This document shows, in pieces, positions 47,611 to 56,523 of a stretch of DNA of 64,000 nt (its first letter is position 1; each line of letters starts with the position of its first letter). The notes beneath the pieces are model-generated. The model was not told the DNA's origin. It ran no database searches and saw only the letters and a list, made by a program, of their open reading frames with translations. Origin of the DNA: Saprospiraceae bacterium (GTDB lineage: Bacteria; Bacteroidota; Bacteroidia; Chitinophagales; Saprospiraceae); NCBI GenBank assembly GCA_022448945.1, contig JAKVCV010000013.1, positions 42,716 to 106,715 on the forward strand. Direction: 5' to 3'. A program made the position numbers and the translations under genes.

Positions 47611-48645
47611 ATGAAAAATTTAACAGAAGCAAAAAACATTAAAACATTAGACAAAGCAACTACTGAAGATGCGATAGCATTGGTAAAAACGACATTTTTA
47701 AGTGAACTATGTAACCAATTGAATTTAAAAACAGTTTCGGCACCTATCGTAGTTTTAAAAGGCACTGGAGTTAATGATGATTTGAATGGGGTTGAACGTC
47801 CTGTTGGTTTTCCTATAAAAGATATGAATGAACAGAAAGCAGAGGTGGTTCATTCGTTGGCAAAATGGAAAAGAATGAGATTAAGAGAATATGAAATTGA
47901 AGAGGAGAAGGGTATTGTTACTGATATGCGTGCATTGCGCCCCGATGAAGAAATGTCTCTAGTTCATTCAATTTCTGTAGATCAGTTTGATTGGGAAAAA
48001 CATATTTCGAAAGAGCAGCGTAGTATTGAAAAATTAAAATCTACAGTAAAGAAAATATATTCCGTACTTAAATATACAGAACAGACTGTTTATAAGGCAT
48101 ATCCGGATCTCTTACCTTTTTTGCCAGAAGATATTGTTTTTATTCATAGCGAAGAATTGCTTGAAAAGTATCCCGAACTTACACCTAAGGAAAGAGAATT
48201 TCAGGTTACTAAACAATATGGTGCAGTTTTTATTATTGGTATTGGGGGTGCTTTGGCAGATGGTAAAAAACATGATGGAAGGGCACCGGACTATGATGAT
48301 TGGTCAACAGAGACAGGAGAAGGACATAAGGGTTTAAATGGAGATATTCTAGTTTGGAACCCCGTTTTAAAAACTGCTTTTGAGCTATCATCAATGGGTA
48401 TACGTGTTGATGAGTCTTCATTGTTGAAACAACTTGAATTGGAACAATGTATGGAAAGAAAATCTTTATATTTCCACGATCAATTATTGAAAGGTCAACT
48501 ACCTCAAAGTATAGGTGGTGGGATAGGGCAATCAAGATTAGCAATGTTACTTCTCAAAAAGCGTCATATAGGAGAAGTTCAGGTTAGTATTTGGTCAGAC
48601 AAAGTTATCGAAGAAGCTCAAAAAGAAGGGTACCAATTATTATAG
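47611..48645 (+). CDS. asnA: Aspartate-ammonia ligase (asparagine synthetase A)
   Basis: The ATG at 47611 (MKNLTEAKNI) is preferred over the in-frame 47566; it gives 344 residues, close to the roughly 330 of E. coli AsnA. The enzyme makes asparagine from aspartate, ammonia and ATP and has a class II aminoacyl-tRNA-synthetase-like fold. Conserved segments include VLKGTGVNDDLNGVERPVGF, HSLAKWKRMRLREYEI, DMRALRPDEEMSLVHSISVDQFDWEK, YGAVFIIGIGGALADGKKHDGRAPDYDDW and GGGIGQSRLAMLLL. It is probably controlled by the tandem Asn-rich attenuators upstream. This differs from the AsnC control of enterobacterial asnA and from T-box control in Firmicutes. Confidence 0.97.
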   Translation: MKNLTEAKNIKTLDKATTEDAIALVKTTFLSELCNQLNLKTVSAPIVVLKGTGVNDDLNGVERPVGFPIKDMNEQKAEVVHSLAKWKRMRLREYEIEEEKGIVTDMRALRPDEEMSLVHSISVDQFDWEKHISKEQRSIEKLKSTVKKIYSVLKYTEQTVYKAYPDLLPFLPEDIVFIHSEELLEKYPELTPKEREFQVTKQYGAVFIIGIGGALADGKKHDGRAPDYDDWSTETGEGHKGLNGDILVWNPVLKTAFELSSMGIRVDESSLLKQLELEQCMERKSLYFHDQLLKGQLPQSIGGGIGQSRLAMLLLKKRHIGEVQVSIWSDKVIEEAQKEGYQLL

Positions 48646-48669
48646 AAATTCGATAAAATTAAGATTCTT

Positions 48670-48703
48670 AAAGTAGCACTTTATTTGAAGTGCTACTTTT
48701 TTA
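48670..48703. terminator. Intrinsic terminator after asnA
   Basis: Perfect 12-bp stem AAAGTAGCACTT (48670-48681)/AAGTGCTACTTT (48688-48699) with T-run. Lies between the convergent asnA and DUF983 genes. Confidence 0.92.
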
Positions 48704-49117
48704 TTTGTGATTTATCTTCACCGCTTTCCTTTCAGCAACCTTATCTGCAATCTTTTTATTATAACGAATAGCAATATGTATCCATAGTACACGGGATTTG
48801 CGAGCAACATAGGGAATCATCAATAATCCGCCCATAAGAGTTATGCCAAAACTCTGATTTAGAGATAAATCTGTAAAAAAAAATATTAATGCGATTGTTC
48901 CAAGCATGTAAAAGGAAAAAAGTGCATAACCTATATACATTGCACCCCAGTAAAACCCTGGTTCCATTTCAAAATCCTGATCACATTCTTTACATTTTAT
49001 ATACATATTATAAATACCATTACCAGATAGTAAAGACGATTTAAATAAGTTCCCCTGATGACATTTAGGGCATTTTGATTTTCTAATTGCATAAAGTTTT
49101 GATCCTTTTTTGAACAT
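48701..49117 (-). CDS. DUF983 family membrane protein
   Basis: 138 residues. An N-terminal zinc-ribbon-like part with CPKCHQG and CKECDQDFEMEPGFYWGAMYIGYALF, followed by two membrane helices (about 62-85 and 92-110) and a basic tail. This matches DUF983, a small membrane protein of unknown role common in Bacteroidota and alphaproteobacteria. Confidence 0.85.
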   Translation of the reverse strand: MFKKGSKLYAIRKSKCPKCHQGNLFKSSLLSGNGIYNMYIKCKECDQDFEMEPGFYWGAMYIGYALFSFYMLGTIALIFFFTDLSLNQSFGITLMGGLLMIPYVARKSRVLWIHIAIRYNKKIADKVAERKAVKINHK

Positions 49118-49431
49118 ATAAAAGTGTAGATTTAGTTTATTGCTATATGTTTTTTAATATGCTGGTGTTGCGTTGGTTACAACTTTAACTTGATCGCTCT
49201 AAATTGTTTTTTTACCCACATTAATCACTAAAGAAACTAAGCAAGTTATAAATTATTCAGTTTATATCAAAATGTTTTTTTAAAAAACTAATTTCACAAT
49301 GTATTTACTAAAAAAGTCTTGTTTTAATAGTTTTAAAGTTGTATATTGCCCAGCAATAAATATGGGTATTAAAGTTGTATATAGTTTAATTATTTATTTA
49401 TAAGGAACATAAGTGAAAAACAAAAAAAACT
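49118..49431. other. Divergent intergenic region before the orphan helical gene
   Basis: 314 bp, AT-rich. TTGTATATTGCCC near 49340 is a weak promoter candidate for the plus-strand gene; nothing stronger is seen. Confidence 0.3.
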
Positions 49432-51930
49432 ATGGTTGATTTATCTTCAGAAGTAAAAAAAAGACTTTTAGATCTTCAAAAACAGTTAAGGTTGTATTTG
49501 AAAAATTTTGCCGGATTAGATAAAACTAGTGCTGAATACCAAAAACATGTTTTAAATAGTCAAAGTATACAAGCCTTATATCTGAAGTTGAGTCTAATGG
49601 ATTTGACAACTGAAACACCCGTTGAGGTAGAAAATAATACAGATAGTTCCAAATTTAAAACAAGCAAAGAAGATCGTAAAGCGCGTCGTGAAAAAAGGAA
49701 AGAAGAACGTAAAGATGAAAGAAAGATACGTAGAGAGAAACGTAATAAGAAAAAAATTAAACGTATAGAACAAACAAATGATTTAACTGGAGCAAAAGAA
49801 GAATGTAAGTATAGATATGATAAATTAAAGGCTGATTGGGATGTTTTTGGATTTGATAAAATTACAGATCAATTCAGAGATTACCTTTCTGATGCAGAGT
49901 CTTTTGTTAAAGATTCTACTTTGTTTATTGAATATGCAGAAACTTATTCTGAAGGTAATTTTGAAAAAGAAATCGAGGAAATAAAAGAATTAATAGAGAA
50001 AACGAATAAATTCTTAGTCATTTCACGCAATATTGACTGTCAGGTTGAAGTTTATTCAAGAATTGTTCAGGATTTAGTAAATATAACGCTTTCAATTCCT
50101 AGAAGATTAAAAGATCTTAAAACTGATGTTGTTACAGAAGCTCATAAGATTTTTGCTGCTGCTAAACAATATATTGCTACAGCGGACATTACCAATGATA
50201 CTGTTTGTGAGAATGTAGAGAAACTAAAACAATATTTAGCTCATGGCCAATTTAAATTGGCTAAGCTGGAATCTCTTGTTGGTTTAGCAACTGAAGATGA
50301 AGATGGAAATAATTTACCTGATTGGTATGATAAATTGAGTGCTAAATATCAGGAAATACTTGGCGATAAAACCAGCCTCATACCGGGCACATCATTTGAT
50401 GATAAAGCGTTACTTCAAATAAATGCACTTAAAAGTTCTTTGGATAAATTTATTGAAGCTGCTTCAGATAAAGTTGAAGAATTAGAACTCGGCGAAAAAC
50501 TTAAGAATGCTCAACAATGGCTTGGCCAATTAAATAGTTTTATTTCTGCTATCACTGGATTTGCCGAGGGAATATCCAAAGAGGATCTTTTGAATATATA
50601 TTTAGATTTAAAAGAATTTAAAAATTTTATAGACAATGATAAGGATATTCTCCATGGAACTAATATTGATGATAAAATAAAAGATACCCTAAAAGAACAT
50701 AGCAAAAAAGCGGAAACATGGTTGATGAACTTCCTTACAGGGGGTGATCCTGAAAAAGAAACTGAAGTCAGAAGTATATTATCATCCATTGATAGAATAA
50801 TCCTAAGTACTGGTGGAGTTGTTGATCATTCAGGTAAATACCAGCAGGATGAAGATAAAATCAACCTTCCGGATGTTACTCAGGTTTCTGAAACAGAAAC
50901 CAAAGAAATAATGGAAAAACATGGCATTATTAAAATGGATTCTTCTTTTGAAGGTATTTTATCTGATATGAAAGATGAAGCAGATAATGTGTTGGGGAAA
51001 GTTGAAACTAAGTATAAAGATGCTGTTACGCGTGGAGCCATGGCTTCAAGTGCTTTTAAAGATGCTAAGGACGAGTATGATCAGGCACTTGAAAAACATG
51101 AAGATTACTTTAAGGCTACTAATGATATTTCAGCAAAAATCATAAAAGGTTTATTAGGCTTAGCTGCAAGTGCTTTTTCACCTGCTGTTGGAGCAGTAGT
51201 TACTGCTGCAGGAAATATATTTTTACACGATTTTGATGCGTTAAATGATCAGATAATTGAACATTTTCCTGAAAACACTCATTTTATTGGTGACCTTTCT
51301 ATTGATATTTTACCAATGGTGCTTCCAAAATGGACTAGCGAGGAAGGTTTAATTAAAATTGAAGGTGAAGAGCTTTTATCTGGATTATATGACCTATATA
51401 ATAATGGTATAACTGCACGTTATAAAGAAGTTTATAATCTTTTAAATAGTACTAAAGGAAAAGCTTCATCGTTAGGTAAGAATTTACGTCGCATCGAGCA
51501 GGTATCTGAGACTCAAGATGCTCCACTTGTTAAGATTAAAAAAGATGTCATTGTCTTAGCTAAAAAGTGGCAGATGTTGTCAAAAGATGTTGAAAAAAAA
51601 TATGTTAACTTACCATATCCACCAATAAATAAAAAAAGAGCATATAAAAATGCCAGTCGCTATTTATATGCTGTTTGGCTTATTAAATTTCCCCAAAAAG
51701 AAATACGTATTGCAAACTCTATGATTAAGCAATTTATCAAATTTGGTGTCATGAAAGAATCTGGTGCAAACTGGAATACTGGTGGAGGCGCTCTTTTTCT
51801 TCGCAGTGCTTCAGGAGTTTGCGGTGCAGATCCATTTGATTATCGGTTAGAATTAAAGAAAATGAAAAAATGGGCTTCCTCTGAATATGATTCTCTTAAA
51901 TCTGCGAAAGCTTGGGAAGGTGTATTCTAA
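49432..51930 (+). CDS. Large helical orphan protein with basic tract and glycine-rich hydrophobic segment
   Basis: 832 residues, not recognised. No signal peptide. An N-terminal helix region (1-65), an extremely charged Lys/Arg/Glu tract (about 80-115), long helical or coiled-coil stretches (about 120-560), and one hydrophobic Gly/Ala-rich segment at about 570-600 (LLGLAASAFSPAVGAVVTAA). A helical region follows, and the C-terminal part (about 720-832) contains NLPYPPINKKRAYKNASRYL, the Gly-rich NTGGGALFLRSASGVCGADP and a helical end. The single hydrophobic hairpin-like segment inside a helical body recalls alpha-helical pore-forming toxins, but that is only a shape argument. Single-gene unit with its own terminator. 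Confidence 0.72.
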   Translation: MVDLSSEVKKRLLDLQKQLRLYLKNFAGLDKTSAEYQKHVLNSQSIQALYLKLSLMDLTTETPVEVENNTDSSKFKTSKEDRKARREKRKEERKDERKIRREKRNKKKIKRIEQTNDLTGAKEECKYRYDKLKADWDVFGFDKITDQFRDYLSDAESFVKDSTLFIEYAETYSEGNFEKEIEEIKELIEKTNKFLVISRNIDCQVEVYSRIVQDLVNITLSIPRRLKDLKTDVVTEAHKIFAAAKQYIATADITNDTVCENVEKLKQYLAHGQFKLAKLESLVGLATEDEDGNNLPDWYDKLSAKYQEILGDKTSLIPGTSFDDKALLQINALKSSLDKFIEAASDKVEELELGEKLKNAQQWLGQLNSFISAITGFAEGISKEDLLNIYLDLKEFKNFIDNDKDILHGTNIDDKIKDTLKEHSKKAETWLMNFLTGGDPEKETEVRSILSSIDRIILSTGGVVDHSGKYQQDEDKINLPDVTQVSETETKEIMEKHGIIKMDSSFEGILSDMKDEADNVLGKVETKYKDAVTRGAMASSAFKDAKDEYDQALEKHEDYFKATNDISAKIIKGLLGLAASAFSPAVGAVVTAAGNIFLHDFDALNDQIIEHFPENTHFIGDLSIDILPMVLPKWTSEEGLIKIEGEELLSGLYDLYNNGITARYKEVYNLLNSTKGKASSLGKNLRRIEQVSETQDAPLVKIKKDVIVLAKKWQMLSKDVEKKYVNLPYPPINKKRAYKNASRYLYAVWLIKFPQKEIRIANSMIKQFIKFGVMKESGANWNTGGGALFLRSASGVCGADPFDYRLELKKMKKWASSEYDSLKSAKAWEGVF

Positions 51931-51959
51931 TATGAACTTTTTAAAGTTTAATTATATTG

Positions 51960-51990
51960 ATGGCTGCTTATACAATAAGCAGCCATTTTT
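51960..51990 (+). terminator. Intrinsic terminator after the orphan helical gene
   Basis: Perfect 12-bp stem ATGGCTGCTTAT (51960-51971)/ATAAGCAGCCAT (51975-51986), loop ACA, then T-run. The remaining gap to 52252 has only a possible TAAATTTG -7 box at 52121-52128. Confidence 0.92.
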
Positions 51991-52252
51991 AATAATAATA
52001 GGTTAATGTATAAAAACTGATTGATGAGAAAGTTGGTAACTAAATGCAAATGAATGATTTAATTAGTTGTATAAAATTGATTTAATTTTTAATTAATATT
52101 TAAAAACAAAAGATATTACTTAAATTTGAGTGAATTTATATCTAACTCAATAATAAAATATCAAAATTTTAGTTATTTATTTAATGTAACTTGATCTCAT
52201 TATTTTTTTGTTCTGTTTATGTAAACTAACATTTACACGCTATATACTTATT

Positions 52253-53185
52253 ATGAAGATTCTTAATTTATTGATGTTTTCTCTTGTCTTATGTTGCAGT
52301 ACTTTTGCAACAAATATAGATACTTCTATTTTTGTTAAATCAGAGTTAAAAATGCAAGACTTAATAGATGATATCCTGAAAAGCAGAGAACTAAAGGAGC
52401 GCCAAGAGGCTTCTTTAGAATTAGAAAGACTTATGGAAGAAACGTTGAAAAACAACGGGTCATATGATTATAGTTTTGGTAATTTGGTAGGTGTTTCTCT
52501 CCAGGAACCAACTGATAACACTTTTCGCATTTTCACCTGGCAATTATATATTGATAAAAATCATTACCTATATAAAGGATTTATTCAAACTAAAGATGGT
52601 AAGGTATTCAGATTAGAAGATAAATCTCCTGATATGCAAACTGTACAATTTAGTATATTAAAACCTGAAAACTGGTATGGAGCGCTGTATTATAATATTT
52701 TAGATTTTAAATATGAGGGAGAACAATTTTATTTGCTCTTTGGATATGATGCTATTGATTTTTATAATAAACGCAAACTTCTTGAGGTGCTATATTTTGA
52801 TAAAACAGGTAAACCTAAGTTTGGTAAATCTGTAATAGAAATGCAGGATTCATATGCAAGAAAACTAATGGTAAAACGATTTTTATTAGAATATTCTTCT
52901 TCTGTTAATGTTACTTTGAATTATGATAAAGATCTGGATATGATTATTTATGATCATTTAATTTACGGTACTCCCTTTAAAGATTCAGGACCTTCTAATT
53001 TGCCAGATGGAAGTTATTGTGGCCTTAAATTATCCAAAGAAGGTATTTGGAAGTATATTGATAAAGTGCATAAAGATGATCCTTCTAAGATTTTAGTAGA
53101 TGCAACTTCTTATGAAACAATAATTGGGAAATCTAAAGGACTATCTAAAAAGAATCAAAAAGATATTTTTGGTAGAAGTAAGTAA
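52253..53185 (+). CDS. Exported protein of unknown function
   Basis: The ATG at 52253 is chosen over the open frame from 52208, since it begins a signal peptide (MKILNLLMFSLVLCCSTFAT). Mature part about 290 residues: a charged helix (about 30-65) and then a beta-rich domain with aromatic residues (FRIFTWQLYIDKNHYLYKGFIQTKDGKVF, NWYGALYYNILDF, YYLLFGYDAIDFYNKRKLLEVLYFD-like segments) and LPDGSYCGLKL. Similar proteins of unknown role occur in Bacteroidota. Envelope location is likely. Confidence 0.68.
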   Translation: MKILNLLMFSLVLCCSTFATNIDTSIFVKSELKMQDLIDDILKSRELKERQEASLELERLMEETLKNNGSYDYSFGNLVGVSLQEPTDNTFRIFTWQLYIDKNHYLYKGFIQTKDGKVFRLEDKSPDMQTVQFSILKPENWYGALYYNILDFKYEGEQFYLLFGYDAIDFYNKRKLLEVLYFDKTGKPKFGKSVIEMQDSYARKLMVKRFLLEYSSSVNVTLNYDKDLDMIIYDHLIYGTPFKDSGPSNLPDGSYCGLKLSKEGIWKYIDKVHKDDPSKILVDATSYETIIGKSKGLSKKNQKDIFGRSK

Positions 53186-53478
53186 TACTAATTCATTTCA
53201 TTTTTTATCTATTTCATACTGTTTTTTATTTCTTCATGGCTATTTTGTGATTTTTTATGTGAATAGGAGATAAAAAGGAACAATTTTTCCTCATAAATGG
53301 ATAAATTTCAAAAGAATAAAATAATTTTCTTAATTTAGCTCACCTATTAAGTAATAATGAGGTAAGGAATTTAATAATTAAATAATTTCCTTTTCTTTTA
53401 GTACATTTGATTACCTGTTCGGGTTTAATTTTCTATATCTGTATAGGATTTCCTTTAGTTTATAATTCTAATTTTATT

Positions 53479-53976
53479 ATGTATACCTTGTGGTTGATCC
53501 CTGATAAATCTGCGTACAAAAAATTGAGTAAACTTATTATAGATTTGAGTACTACGCATGATACGCCAAAGTTTGAGCCACATGTTACTTTACTTAGTGG
53601 TATCACAGATAGTCGTTCTGTAGCGATACAAAATACAGAGAAACTAGCCAAAAATTGTAGTCCTATTTCTGCTGCCTTAACACGTATTGAATTTTTGGAA
53701 TTCTATTATCGATGTTTGTTTTTTTGTACCAGTAAAAGTACAGAATTGATGAATGTCAGATCACAGGCTGAAAATCTTTTTGAGCACACTAGTATTTCAC
53801 CATTTATACCTCATGTTAGTTTCCTTTATGGTTCATTACCTATATTCCAAAAAGAGACTATTATTGCTGAACTTGGGGATAGCTTTTTTATGGATTTTAG
53901 GATGCCAAAATTAAGACTGGTCAAAACACAGCGAACACCTGAATATTGGGAATTTATTGAAGAATATGATCTTTGA
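53479..53976 (+). CDS. 2H phosphoesterase, cyclic phosphodiesterase-like
   Basis: 165 residues from the ATG at 53479 (earlier in-frame starts give an unlikely hydrophobic extension). Two His-x-Ser/Thr motifs, PHVTLLSG (His35) and PHVSFLYGS (His112), define the 2H superfamily (2'-5' RNA ligase, LigT/ThpR, cyclic phosphodiesterase). The opening MYTLWLIPD and the spacing resemble the cyclic nucleotide phosphodiesterase group that opens 1'',2''- or 2',3'-cyclic phosphates. Cytoplasmic; RNA end processing is likely but the substrate is inferred. Confidence 0.83.
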   Translation: MYTLWLIPDKSAYKKLSKLIIDLSTTHDTPKFEPHVTLLSGITDSRSVAIQNTEKLAKNCSPISAALTRIEFLEFYYRCLFFCTSKSTELMNVRSQAENLFEHTSISPFIPHVSFLYGSLPIFQKETIIAELGDSFFMDFRMPKLRLVKTQRTPEYWEFIEEYDL

Positions 53977-53995
53977 TTTTCTGTTTTCCTTATAA

Positions 53996-54439
53996 TTATC
54001 GAATTATTTCCCAGGTATGATCAGCTAGTAAACTGACCGTTGCCAAAAACTCATTATATGGACAACCTTTTTTCCCCCATTCATTGGGTCCAATAACTGA
54101 AAGCAATGCAGTTTCATCTGTGCGTTGATAAAGATGGTAAAGCTTTCCTATTAGAGGTTTAAAACCCATTTCGGCGTTGTAAATAATTTCAGATATTTTA
54201 ATTCTATTTTGAATTTTTTTAGCTTGTTCGGCTAATAATTCCATTTGTTCCCTGATTTGTTCTAATTGTGTATTTGTTTGTTTGTGCATCGCCTCTATTG
54301 CCAGACTTTTTGTTTTGCTCCTGTCAATAGGTTTGATTACAACTCCACCAACAGTATGTGCATAAGGAAGGATATGAGGTGATTCAGTTATTTTATCTTT
54401 GTCTATAGGGTTAATGAAATCTTCTTTTTGTTTTTTCAT
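53996..54439 (-). CDS. DUF2452 family protein
   Basis: 147 residues. NPIDKDKITESPHILPYAHT, GGVVIKPIDRSK, a helical stretch QLEQIREQMELLAEQAKKIQNRI, and LYHLYQRTDETALLSVIGPNEWG fit the DUF2452 family (from memory), small cytosolic proteins of unknown function in Bacteroidota. Converges with the 2H phosphoesterase with 19 bp between stops. Confidence 0.78.
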   Translation of the reverse strand: MKKQKEDFINPIDKDKITESPHILPYAHTVGGVVIKPIDRSKTKSLAIEAMHKQTNTQLEQIREQMELLAEQAKKIQNRIKISEIIYNAEMGFKPLIGKLYHLYQRTDETALLSVIGPNEWGKKGCPYNEFLATVSLLADHTWEIIR

Positions 54440-54514
54440 TTTTTATAATCTGAGAATCTTTAAAATTTTATTTTTTAATCATTGAATGACAGTTATTTAT
54501 ATAATATTTTCATA

Positions 54515-54522
54515 CAAAAATA
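54515..54522 (-). promoter_or_regulatory. Promoter -7 element of the DUF2452 gene (TATTTTTG)
   Basis: On the minus strand TATTTTTG fits TAnnTTTG, 76 nt upstream of the start. In AT-rich DNA such matches also occur by chance. Confidence 0.35.
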
Positions 54523-54671
54523 CATAATTTTATTAAAAGGGTAGAATGTGCAAATAAAACAATTTGATTAATTTTTGTCTTATCCGAATAGCAGTTTTGG
54601 TAGCTTCTATGAAAAAGTATATATTTATCAAATTAAAAATATTTTTTTATTCAAAAAACTACATTCAAAAC

Positions 54672-56459
54672 ATGATTCTTTCTAGAGTTGTTTACTTCTT
54701 GTTGAATTCTTTATTATTAACTTGTTTTTTTATGTTAAGTGTTTCTTGTGGTGGAGATACTAATCAAGATTCTATCAATAATAATTCAACTAATTCTGAT
54801 GATTATACTGTTCGCGTTCATTTAAAAGGAAATCCAGATGTTTTGAATAGTATTTTAGCTCAAAGTGCTATTGCGAACGATATTTTGGGTACCAACGTTC
54901 ACTGCGGTCTATTAGAGGCTGATCCAATTACTTTTGAATTAAGACCTTATCTTGCAGTTGCAAGACCTGAAACTCAGGTGCTCGAAAATGGCAATGTGAG
55001 TATGAACTTTGAAATTCGTCAAGAAGCTGTCTGGGATAATGGAACACCAATTACGGCAGAAGATGTTGCTTTTACTATAAAAACAGTAAAAAATCCTAAA
55101 GTTAATGCTGCTTCAATAAGGCCATTTTTTGAATTTGTAGAAGATGTTATCGTTGATGATAATAACCCTAAAAAATTTGCAGTGATTTGTAATAAAAGTT
55201 ATTTCCAGGCAGAACATGTAATTGGAACTTTCTTTGTTTTTCCAGCTTACTTTTATGATGCCCAAGGATTTATGAGTGGATTTTCTATTCCAGAATTAAA
55301 TGATCCTGCTAATTTAGATAAACTCAATACAAATTCGAGAATCATTGATTTTGCAGAGGAGTTTAATATTAAATATAATCATGAACCAAATATGATTGTT
55401 GGCGCTGGGCCATATCAAATTACAGAAGTTGCAACACATCAAATCATAAAATTAGAGCGTAAAAAAGAATGGTGGGGTGACAATGTAGATATTGATTATA
55501 TTGCTGCGTATCCCAACAAAATATTATATAAAATTATTGATGATGATAATGCTTCCATTTTGTCACTTAAAGAAAATGAACTTGATGTGATGACTTATGT
55601 CCCTGAAGAACATTTTCTAGAACTTAAAGAAAACAAAAGAGCATCTGAACAATTTAATTTTTATGCAAAAAATGGTTTTGCCTATAGGTATATTGGTATC
55701 AATATGAATAAATCAAAACTTAAGGATATTAGAGTTCGTAGGGCTATTGCACATTTGGTCGATAAACAACTAGTTGCAGATGAACTTTGTAATGGTTTGG
55801 CATCACTTGTAGAAGGTCCCGTAAGTCCACTTAAAAAATATTATAACCATAATATTCCTAATGTTAAATTTAGCGTATCGAAAGCTAAAGAATTACTTAC
55901 TGAAGCAGGATGGACCGATACAGATGGTGACAATATTCTCGATAAAGTTGTTGATGGTAAAAGAATTCCAATGCGGCTTAAATTTCTTTATCCGCAAGGG
56001 AAACAGTTTTATAAGGATATTGCTCAGATCTTAAAGGATGAAGCTGCGCGTGTTGGAATAGGTATAGAGATGTCATCAAGTGAATGGGCAGTAATGTTGG
56101 ATGATTTAAAAAAGCGGAATTTTGATCTGGTATGTCTTGGTTGGGGACAAACTCCATTTCTTGATGATTTTAAACAAATTTGGCATACCTCTTCAGATAC
56201 ATATGAAGGTAGTAATAGAGTTGGATTTGGTAATGAAGAAACAGATCAACTTATTGATAAAATAAGAGAGACAATTGACGAAACAAAACGCAATGAAATG
56301 TATTTAAGATTTCAGGAGATTGTCGCTGAAAACCAACCATATGTTTTTCTCGTTGCACCTAAATTATGTACAGCCATAAATAAACGTTTTAAAAATGCTC
56401 CAGCTACTGCTCTAAGGCCAGGATATTTTGTTCGTCTTTTTCAATTGGCAGAAAAATGA
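54672..56459 (+). CDS. Peptide-type ABC transporter substrate-binding lipoprotein (SBP_bac_5)
   Basis: The ATG at 54672 is preferred; the longer frame from 54564 would bury the lipoprotein signal. MILSRVVYFLLNSLLLTCFF is followed by LSVSC-GGD, a lipobox. The mature protein (about 570 residues) has the OppA/DppA fold: HLKGNPDVLNSI, FEIRQEAVWDNGTPITAEDVAFTIKTVKNP, GAGPYQI, FAYRYIGINMNKSKLKDIRVRRAIAHLVDKQLVADEL and the C-terminal LVCLGWGQTPFLDDFKQIWHTS. Binds oligopeptides or similar solutes in the periplasm. No permease or ATPase gene is adjacent, so its transporter is encoded elsewhere or it has another role. Confidence 0.9.
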   Translation: MILSRVVYFLLNSLLLTCFFMLSVSCGGDTNQDSINNNSTNSDDYTVRVHLKGNPDVLNSILAQSAIANDILGTNVHCGLLEADPITFELRPYLAVARPETQVLENGNVSMNFEIRQEAVWDNGTPITAEDVAFTIKTVKNPKVNAASIRPFFEFVEDVIVDDNNPKKFAVICNKSYFQAEHVIGTFFVFPAYFYDAQGFMSGFSIPELNDPANLDKLNTNSRIIDFAEEFNIKYNHEPNMIVGAGPYQITEVATHQIIKLERKKEWWGDNVDIDYIAAYPNKILYKIIDDDNASILSLKENELDVMTYVPEEHFLELKENKRASEQFNFYAKNGFAYRYIGINMNKSKLKDIRVRRAIAHLVDKQLVADELCNGLASLVEGPVSPLKKYYNHNIPNVKFSVSKAKELLTEAGWTDTDGDNILDKVVDGKRIPMRLKFLYPQGKQFYKDIAQILKDEAARVGIGIEMSSSEWAVMLDDLKKRNFDLVCLGWGQTPFLDDFKQIWHTSSDTYEGSNRVGFGNEETDQLIDKIRETIDETKRNEMYLRFQEIVAENQPYVFLVAPKLCTAINKRFKNAPATALRPGYFVRLFQLAEK

Positions 56460-56523
56460 TACATAATTCATAATGTTTTTTATTCTATTCAATTAAAAAA
56501 ATCTCAGTTAATACTTATTTAAT

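Noticed and set aside
53407-53478. Longer N-terminus of the 2H phosphoesterase
   Set aside because: The extension starts at TTG and is hydrophobic, unlike family members, which begin close to the first beta strand (MYTLWLIPD).
54564-54671. Longer N-terminus of the peptide-binding lipoprotein
   Set aside because: It would put a basic stretch and a second hydrophobic run before the lipoprotein signal; the ATG at 54672 gives a normal signal.
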